Shown: positions 60,104 through 64,000 of the stretch, in pieces
Layout of the letters: the number at the start of each line of letters is the position of its first letter
Numbering within the stretch: the stretch's first letter is position 1
Assembly: GCF_042657065.1 (NCBI RefSeq)
Contig: NZ_JBHSNF010000002.1
Span: forward strand, 186,001-250,000
Source of the DNA: Rhodanobacter ginsengisoli
Lineage (GTDB): Bacteria; Pseudomonadota; Gammaproteobacteria; Xanthomonadales; Rhodanobacteraceae
Direction: 5' to 3'
DNA length: 64,000 nucleotides
The notes under the pieces: generated by a model
Databases searched by the model: none
Told to the model about the DNA's origin: nothing
What the model saw: only the letters and a program-made list of their open reading frames with translations
Made by a program: the position numbers and the translations under genes

Positions 60104-60325
60104 ATGCCTATCAATACCCTGCCCTCTCCTGGCGAGCTCGTCGACGAACACCAAGCCGCCGCGATCCTGTCCACCGCCGTCCGCACCCTGCGGAACTGGC
60201 GCGCACTGCGCAAAGGCCCCCACTACCGCAAGATCGGCGCAAGAATGGTGCGCTATCACCGCGCCGACCTCGCCGCGTTTCAACAAGTCGTTGCAGGCGA
60301 TGCCGACAAGGTAGACGCGGCATGA
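60104..60325 (+). CDS. AlpA/Xis-like helix-turn-helix protein
   Basis: A 73-residue MerR-like winged HTH: LVDEHQAAAILSTAVRTLRN then WRALRKGPHYRKIGARMVRY, the pattern of excisionases and AlpA regulators of P4-like elements. Ribosome site GAGG lies 8 bases before the ATG. A longer upstream frame is possible but not needed. It overlaps the next small ORF as ATGA. Confidence 0.85.
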   Translation: MPINTLPSPGELVDEHQAAAILSTAVRTLRNWRALRKGPHYRKIGARMVRYHRADLAAFQQVVAGDADKVDAA

Positions 60326-60435
60326 ACGGTCGCTGCCTGACTGTCGTCGAGATGACCACGCAAGCAAGGCCCCTACCCCCACCCTCGCCCGATGTGCCCG
60401 CGCCCGCTTCGCGCAGGCAGGCAGGCATGCCATGA
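60322..60435 (+). CDS. Small ORF (37 aa) coupled to both neighbours
   Basis: MNGRCLTVVEMTTQARPLPP then a Pro/Ala-rich tail, 37 residues. Its ATG overlaps the stop of the HTH gene and its stop overlaps the ATG of the winged-helix gene, both as ATGA. Such double coupling argues for translation, though the product may only serve to carry ribosomes forward. Confidence 0.5.
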   Translation: MNGRCLTVVEMTTQARPLPPPSPDVPAPASRRQAGMP

Positions 60436-60929
60436 GCCTGTCACGACGCAAGACGACCGGACGCGCCGAAGGTGGTGGCTACTTCAAGCTGCCGCATGCC
60501 GTGATGGAATCGCCAAACTATCGAGCCCTGTCTCCGCACGCTCGCATGCTTTTAAACGACGTGGGCTTGCAGTTTCGCGGTGCCAACAATGGCGACCTGT
60601 CCGCCGCATGGCGGCTGATGCAACCGCGTGGCTGGCGCTCGCGCGATACGCTGGGCCGTGCACTGGCCGAGCTGTTGCACTTCGGCATGATCGAAAAAAC
60701 CCGGCAAGGCGGCTTGAACCATTGCAGCCTATTCGCGCTGACGTGGATTGCCATCGACGAATGCCGCAACAAGCTGGACGTACCTGCAACGGGCGTTGCA
60801 TCTGGGCTGTGGAATAAGCCACAACCTCCGATGCCGAAGCGGGATCGGAAAAACTCAACGTCCAACACGGCCAGCGTGTCAGACCGACACGGCACGCGTG
60901 ACAGCGCGACACGGCAGGCGTGTCAATAA
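60432..60929 (+). CDS. Winged-helix protein, replication-initiator-like
   Basis: A 165-residue protein with a wHTH-like core: GGYFKLPHAVMESPNYRALS, ARMLLNDVGLQF, then LGRALAELLHFGMIEKTRQG. Similar proteins occur in plasmid-like and integrative elements. The C-terminal tail (DRHGTRDSATRQACQ) is translated from the dyad repeats at 60864-60924, so the coding end and the DNA site overlap. I infer that it may bind these repeats; replication or regulation are both possible. Confidence 0.7.
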   Translation: MSLSRRKTTGRAEGGGYFKLPHAVMESPNYRALSPHARMLLNDVGLQFRGANNGDLSAAWRLMQPRGWRSRDTLGRALAELLHFGMIEKTRQGGLNHCSLFALTWIAIDECRNKLDVPATGVASGLWNKPQPPMPKRDRKNSTSNTASVSDRHGTRDSATRQACQ

Positions 60930-61000
60930 GGGTTCCACTGACACGATCGGCGTGGCAGTCAGAGCGGCTTTCTTGCACTCACTGACACGACCGGCGTGCA
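60864..61000 (+). repeat. Five iteron-like dyads, GACACG-N5-CGTG
   Basis: Copies start at 60864 (AACACGGCCAGCGTGTC), 60886 (GACACGGCACGCGTGAC), 60908 (GACACGGCAGGCGTGTC), 60940 (GACACGATCGGCGTGGC) and 60984 (GACACGACCGGCGTGCA). Offsets are 22, 22, 32 and 44 bp, near whole helical turns. The first three lie in the end of the winged-helix gene, the last two in front of the next genes. Confidence 0.85.
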
Positions 61001-61010
61001 CCTTTATATA
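60982..61010 (+). promoter_or_regulatory. Promoter overlapping the last dyad
   Basis: -35 CTGACA at 60982-60987 (inside dyad 5), a 17-bp spacer, and -10 TATATA at 61005-61010. A protein bound to the dyads would block it. Confidence 0.5.
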
Positions 61011-61028
61011 TTACCAATGGAGGGTGTT

Positions 61029-61124
61029 ATGTATTGTCATGGTTTAAAGGCCTTCAAGCGCTCCCGCCCTGCCCGCGCCCTTTTCGGCAACTACGGCCAC
61101 TGCGTACAGGTGACGCATGAGTAA
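61029..61124 (+). CDS. Small ORF (31 aa) with strong ribosome site
   Basis: MYCHGLKAFKRSRPARALFG plus 11 residues. GGAGG lies 6 bases before the ATG, and the stop overlaps the next gene start by 8 bp. It follows the dyad-linked promoter. Function unknown; it could be a leader peptide for the next gene. Confidence 0.5.
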   Translation: MYCHGLKAFKRSRPARALFGNYGHCVQVTHE

Positions 61125-61728
61125 CTACGGCTGGCACCCGCATATCGAATCCGCGTTGTCGTTGAACCTGGGCAGCCTGTTTAAGGCAGGAGCGCTGCAG
61201 GCTGGCGCTACATCGTCAGGAGGCTGGCAATGGAACCGCGATGGCAAGCAAGTGGCCGGCATCGGCTACAGCGCCAGCTTGCGCGCTGAGGATGGCGAAC
61301 TGCGACTGTCCTATACCATCAAGCACGACGGCGAGTCGAAAGACGTCATCTGCACTATCCGCCTGTCATCGCTGCCGCTGCACTACGGCGGCCGGCGTTG
61401 GTACATGCATTGCCCCTACACCGGGCGGCGCGTGCTGAAGCTGTACAAGTTCGGCAGCATCGAACAATTCTGCAGCCGCACCGCGATCCGCCCACTGCCC
61501 AGCTACGCCAGCCAACGCGTGAGCGGCAGCGACCGCATCATCGCGCAGCGCTGGGCGATCCGCCGCAAGCTGGGCGACACCATCAGCGACCTGTTCGGCG
61601 AGCCGTGGAAGCCCAAGCGGATGCACTGGCGCACCTTTGAACGCTATGCCGAGCGTGATGCCGAGCTGGCCGACCGGGAAAACGGCTACCTGCTGGGTCT
61701 AATCGGACGACTGCAGCGGTACGAATAA
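61117..61728 (+). CDS. Degenerate zinc-ribbon-like protein of integrative elements
   Basis: A 203-residue protein. The middle reads RRWYMHCPYTGRRVLKLYKF and then FCSRTA, followed by SYASQRVSGSDR. In the family as I know it, this region is CPxCGRRVxxLY and CRxCxxLxYxSQ with four Cys; here the second Cys of each knuckle is replaced, so zinc binding is doubtful. Function unknown. It is often found beside integrases. Coupled to the 31-aa ORF. Confidence 0.65.
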   Translation: MSNYGWHPHIESALSLNLGSLFKAGALQAGATSSGGWQWNRDGKQVAGIGYSASLRAEDGELRLSYTIKHDGESKDVICTIRLSSLPLHYGGRRWYMHCPYTGRRVLKLYKFGSIEQFCSRTAIRPLPSYASQRVSGSDRIIAQRWAIRRKLGDTISDLFGEPWKPKRMHWRTFERYAERDAELADRENGYLLGLIGRLQRYE

Positions 61729-61743
61729 AAGGCCGTTCTGGCT

Positions 61744-61848
61744 ATGGATTTAGGCTTGCGCAAAAAACCTCGCCCGCCTACGCAGCCGACATGGGGTGAG
61801 GTATGCAAGTCGCTAGGGGTAGAGCCGGCCTCGTGTGCTCGCCTTTGA
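61744..61848 (+). CDS. Possible small ORF (34 aa)
   Basis: MDLGLRKKPRPPTQPTWGEV then CKSLGVEPASCARL. The second half looks like a short helix-turn-helix fragment. It starts 15 bp after the previous gene and its end overlaps the convergent cargo gene by 36 bp. No clear ribosome site. Low confidence. Confidence 0.3.
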   Translation: MDLGLRKKPRPPTQPTWGEVCKSLGVEPASCARL

Positions 61849-62214
61849 GTACGCGAGTTTGCCCAATCCTTTTTCCTTTTCCGCCCCTTTTTCAGCGAAG
61901 TCCACAATCGCATGGGCATCATTGCCGGTCACCGGGTCGCTGTAGCATGTAAGGCCGATTACAGCGAGTTCGCTGACGCTTACACCCCAAGTGCCACCAG
62001 CTTGCATCAGTGCCTTCGCCCTCAGGTAACGCTCATAAGCTTCCTTCGGTGACATGATCGAATCGCGGTCGGCCGACAACAGACCGGCATCAGCTTTCGT
62101 CGGTGTGAACGCGCCCGACCACAGTCGACCTTCCTGAATCATGTTGTTGGGGTGCACCTGCCGCATCAGAAGCTCATCTGACACGGCTAGTTTGTAGGCG
62201 TTAGCTACCGGCAT
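61813..62214 (-). CDS. Cargo protein 2, unknown function
   Basis: A 133-residue protein (MPVANAYKLAVSDELLMRQV start; GTG one codon earlier is possible). Recognisable blocks are ELLMRQVHPNNMIQEGRLWS, GAFTPTKADAGLLSADRDS, SPKEAYERYLR, TWGVSVSELAVIGL and AHAIVDFAEK, which recur, as far as I recall, in a family of small uncharacterised bacterial proteins encoded beside a larger partner. Conserved Arg/His/Asp could be catalytic but no known active site is seen. It overlaps the end of the larger gene by 14 bp, so the two are made together. Confidence 0.7.
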   Translation of the reverse strand: MPVANAYKLAVSDELLMRQVHPNNMIQEGRLWSGAFTPTKADAGLLSADRDSIMSPKEAYERYLRAKALMQAGGTWGVSVSELAVIGLTCYSDPVTGNDAHAIVDFAEKGAEKEKGLGKLAYSKASTRGRLYP

Positions 62215-63394
62215 CACCGTCCCCCGTGTCGGTGGTAAGCACGTCCCATGACATACTGAAACGTGCTGCTAGATCGATGGCGTCCGTCTTTAGTTCGTCC
62301 CGGAGTTCCTTCATTGAGCCCGTATTGATCGCGTGGAGCGAGACGGTCGAGCCGTCTGGCGCAATGTTTGCGCTGGCCTCCCATGTGCCAATCGTCCACT
62401 CCGCTCCGATGCCGCCGTCTGGTAGTGGATAGAGATAGGGAGCGTGCGCACCGACTTCCAGCACAGCAAGCCTTACAAAGTTCCGCATAGCCTCAACAGC
62501 CGCGTGCGTCGGCGCGGGGTTACCGGGTTCATACCACCCTTCTTCGGCCCGTGCGATTTCATCGAGGCGTTCGTCAAATGGCTGGCGGGGTTCGTCGTCG
62601 TTATAAACAATGCTCACATCGACAAGGCGGCGCAGTCGCTCGGATTTGTCGTAGAGGCCAGTCCCGATCAACCGCACACGCTTTGTCGTTCGCGCGTATG
62701 CCTTTTGAAACTCAAACTCCGACAGCGGACGAAAATCAAACCGTGTACCCGTGTCGTCGAGGACGTGAACCGTTCCAGCATCCGAGACACCGCCGTTGAG
62801 TGTGAATACGGCATTGACCGCGTTCTCGTAGGTCTTCTCCCTCGATAGAACGATCTGTTTGCGTATGAGCGTGTCATAGCGAACCGGTTTCGGCGTGTCA
62901 TAGCCCAGTTCTATGAACTCGTCTGGCTGGAGGTTTTGCCCGAAAGGATTGAAACATCCTGCCAACTCAGGTGGAAAGTCAGTGGGAACTTCACCCGTTG
63001 CTTGCACACGGCGAATAAGGTCATCTACATACGCCTTGGCTTCCTGGAACTCCTCGTAGGCAGGAAAGCCGAGATCACCCTGCGGGGCAGTCTGGTGCGG
63101 GGGAAGTCGAACGCCGGTAACTACGGCACTCTGACCACCTTCAACGCGCGCCAGTCCAATCTGAAACGAATCCTCGAATCCCTTTGGAACGCGCACGCGG
63201 TTGTTATGCCGCCGTTTGAACAGCATCTTCGCAACCTCAATAAGGAGGCTGCGGTAAGCCGCTAGATCAGGCAGTACGTCGAAGGGGATTGCGTGTGCGT
63301 TAAAGCGGCCGCCCGCGAAGCGCGCGCACAGAAACGCCCCTTCACTGTCGGGTCGTGTCTGTCCATCTTCGATGTGGGTAGGCTGGTCAGTCAC
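62201..63394 (-). CDS. Cargo protein 1, unknown function
   Basis: A 397-residue soluble protein, GTG start at 63394 with GAGGGG 5 bases upstream. No signal peptide or helices. Visible blocks: GAFLCARFAGGRFNAHAIPF near the N-terminus, VAKMLFKRRHNNRVRVPKGF, an acidic linker, a beta-rich middle (FDFRPLSEFEFQKAYARTTK, RVRLIGTGLYD) and a C-terminal part with GAEWTIGTWEASANIAPDGS. I recognise no family. Base use is less GC-rich than the host. First gene of a two-gene operon at the right end of the element, the usual place for defence or fitness cargo (inference). Confidence 0.75.
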   Translation of the reverse strand: MTDQPTHIEDGQTRPDSEGAFLCARFAGGRFNAHAIPFDVLPDLAAYRSLLIEVAKMLFKRRHNNRVRVPKGFEDSFQIGLARVEGGQSAVVTGVRLPPHQTAPQGDLGFPAYEEFQEAKAYVDDLIRRVQATGEVPTDFPPELAGCFNPFGQNLQPDEFIELGYDTPKPVRYDTLIRKQIVLSREKTYENAVNAVFTLNGGVSDAGTVHVLDDTGTRFDFRPLSEFEFQKAYARTTKRVRLIGTGLYDKSERLRRLVDVSIVYNDDEPRQPFDERLDEIARAEEGWYEPGNPAPTHAAVEAMRNFVRLAVLEVGAHAPYLYPLPDGGIGAEWTIGTWEASANIAPDGSTVSLHAINTGSMKELRDELKTDAIDLAARFSMSWDVLTTDTGDGDAGS

Positions 63395-63429
63395 GGTATC
63401 CCCTCAGCTACCGAGGTGGTCATCTTGGC

Positions 63430-63459
63430 TGTATAGCAGATGAGTCGCGGCGTTGTCTG
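63430..63459 (-). promoter_or_regulatory. Promoter of the cargo operon
   Basis: Minus strand: -35 CAGACA (63459-63454), an 18-bp spacer, and -10 TATACA (63435-63430). It is 36 bp before the GTG start of the 397-residue gene. Confidence 0.5.
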
Positions 63460-63686
63460 GCCCCACGAGTCTAGAGCATCGACCATAGACATCGCGCAGA
63501 CTGCGACCATGGTGTTGCCATATGGGGATATTGACAAAGGGGCGTCTCCCTTCTGGCCGAAGTCGGCCGATCGACAACATTGATAATTGCCTTTGGCGAG
63601 CCTCATCAGCCCCGCTTGCAGTCTGCCCGGGGCCGCCATGCATATCCCTAAAATGCCCGCTACGCACGCGCCAGCGTCGCAGCATG

Positions 63687-63709
63687 TTGGGGGTAACTTT
63701 GGGGGTAAC
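63687..63709 (+). repeat. Putative integrase arm-type sites, right end
   Basis: TTGGGGGTAACTTTGGGGG at 63687-63705, continuing to a second GGGGGTAAC at 63701-63709. The first 19 bases match 58082-58100 with one difference, in the same orientation. Confidence 0.6.
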
Positions 63710-63770
63710 CTGAAAATCTAATTCACCGAAATCGTTACATAGCAACGCATCACAACCAATGTTATAGGGA

Positions 63771-63786
63771 CATCCGCCCACCACGG
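63771..63786 (+). other. Putative right attachment site (attR)
   Basis: CATCCGCCCACCACGG equals the tRNA-Ala 3' end site at 57957-57973 apart from one missing T. It is too short to be a functional tRNA end by itself. Confidence 0.5.
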
Positions 63787-63817
63787 GAACATCCAGCAGG
63801 ATCCAGCGACAACAATC

Positions 63818-63860
63818 AAAGCCGCCGGCCCTTGCAGACGCATCGGCCCGGCTTTTTTTT
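63818..63860 (+). terminator. Probable intrinsic terminator
   Basis: AAAGCCGCCGGCC and GGCCCGGCTT flank a 13-base loop and are followed by a T8 run. The stem is imperfect. It may be the former tRNA-Ala terminator, displaced by the element. Confidence 0.55.
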
Positions 63861-63920
63861 GGATGCCGATGGCGCATCGCGGTCAGCCCTGCAAGCGATC
63901 ATGCCCGCCGCGTGCCGCCG

Positions 63921-64000
63921 TCATTTCGCGAAATACGGTATCGCCATCAGCGTCATGCCGATGACGACCAGCCAGGCCGTGCCCGACACGAAATAGGGAA
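63921..64000 (-). CDS. C-terminus of a membrane protein (partial, 5' part beyond the edge)
   Basis: Minus-strand frame open from the edge to a TGA at 63921-63923. It encodes PYFVSGTAWLVVIGMTLMAI then PYFAK, a transmembrane helix at a C-terminus. Too short to identify. It marks the chromosome beyond the element. Confidence 0.5.
   Translation of the reverse strand, partial: PYFVSGTAWLVVIGMTLMAIPYFAK

Larger units (their letters stand above)
57971..63786 (+). mobile_element. Compact integrative element in tRNA-Ala, about 5.8 kb
   Basis: Bounded by the tRNA end and an imperfect repeat of it. Contents: P4-type integrase, basic protein, HTH Xis-like protein, winged-helix protein with iteron-like dyads, zinc-ribbon-like protein, and a two-gene cargo operon. 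Several genes are clearly less GC-rich than the chromosome. No structural, conjugation or relaxase genes are seen, so it probably depends on a helper, or is a satellite or decayed island (inference). Confidence 0.75.
63395..63920. other. 526-bp stretch without genes: cargo promoter, right arm site, attR, terminator
   Basis: A minus-strand open frame of 157 residues crosses the arm and att sites and looks spurious. The stretch holds the promoter of the cargo operon, the TTGGGGGTAAC arm repeat, the degenerate tRNA-end copy and a terminator. Confidence 0.6.

Noticed and set aside
63404..63877. A 157-codon minus-strand frame at the right end of the element
   Set aside because: It runs across the arm repeats, the attR copy and the terminator; no conserved pattern.
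1..64000. CRISPR arrays
   Set aside because: No regularly spaced identical repeats with unique spacers were seen; the only array-like feature is the dyad set at 60864-61000, which is too short and palindromic with unequal spacing.

Overview
The window reads as chromosome of a high-GC gammaproteobacterium of the Xanthomonadales/Lysobacterales, most like Rhodanobacteraceae (Rhodanobacter/Dyella/Frateuria type). This is inference from gene content: an exbBD-msbA-lpxK-comEC block, a CcmA-I cluster followed by a MetX-family acyltransferase, kynurenine monooxygenase followed by a DUF3293 protein, a GNAT-nitrilase fusion, and a recurrent TAGGCT-type -10 element. Nearly all of it is dense core chromosome with short or overlapping gene junctions. 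The accessory parts are a cytochrome cluster (about 45.5-54.7 kb) and a small tRNA-integrated element (about 58-63.8 kb).

Layout. 0-3.7 kb: an ABC exporter operon (ATPase, double-FtsX permease, periplasmic adaptor), cut by the left edge. 3.9-9.7 kb: histidine catabolism genes hutF and hutI flanking a GNAT-nitrilase fusion and a ClC antiporter. 9.6-18 kb, minus strand: lpxK, msbA, exbD, exbB, comEC, lolD, lolC, mostly envelope assembly. 18.1-22.8 kb: a complete succinate dehydrogenase operon with SdhAF4-type, SdhE and YgfX-type partners. 22.9-26.8 kb: YgfZ, a SleB-like hydrolase with a long leader, two glycine-zipper lipoproteins and TatD. 26.9-31.6 kb: a MarR-controlled tripartite EmrAB-type efflux operon. 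31.7-36.5 kb: PhaR, a PhaB-like reductase, a POT peptide transporter, Kmo and DUF3293. 36.6-43.5 kb: the full cytochrome c maturation operon ccmABCDEFGHI, running into a MetX-family acyltransferase and a cysteine dioxygenase-like protein, then tRNA-Leu(CAA).

45.5-54.7 kb: a probable extracellular-electron-transfer (porin-cytochrome) cluster. On the minus strand are a class I monoheme cytochrome, a decaheme MtrA/DmsE/PioA-type cytochrome, an MtrB/PioB-type 779-residue outer-membrane barrel, a polytopic membrane protein carrying one CxxCH, and a monoheme lipoprotein. Divergent from it is a NarX-like sensor kinase with a LuxR-type response regulator. A perfect 9-4-9 palindrome lies in the shared promoter region. 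No outer-surface multiheme cytochrome (MtrC/OmcA) is present in the window, so the arrangement resembles the MtoAB/PioAB iron-oxidation type more than the Shewanella reduction type; direction of electron flow is not shown by sequence. The ccm operon would supply the haem-attachment machinery.

54.7-57.8 kb: a membrane-anchored FGE/SUMF1-like protein without the catalytic cysteines, then RNase D. 57.9-63.8 kb: tRNA-Ala(CGC) with a compact integrative element inserted at its 3' end: P4-type integrase, basic protein, AlpA/Xis-like HTH, two tiny coupled ORFs, a winged-helix protein whose 3' end overlaps an array of five GACACG-N5-CGTG dyads, a degenerate zinc-ribbon-like protein, and a two-gene cargo operon of unknown function. 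A 17/16-bp imperfect copy of the tRNA end and a second TTGGGGGTA-type arm motif mark the right end. The last 80 bases hold the C-terminus of a membrane protein on the chromosome side.
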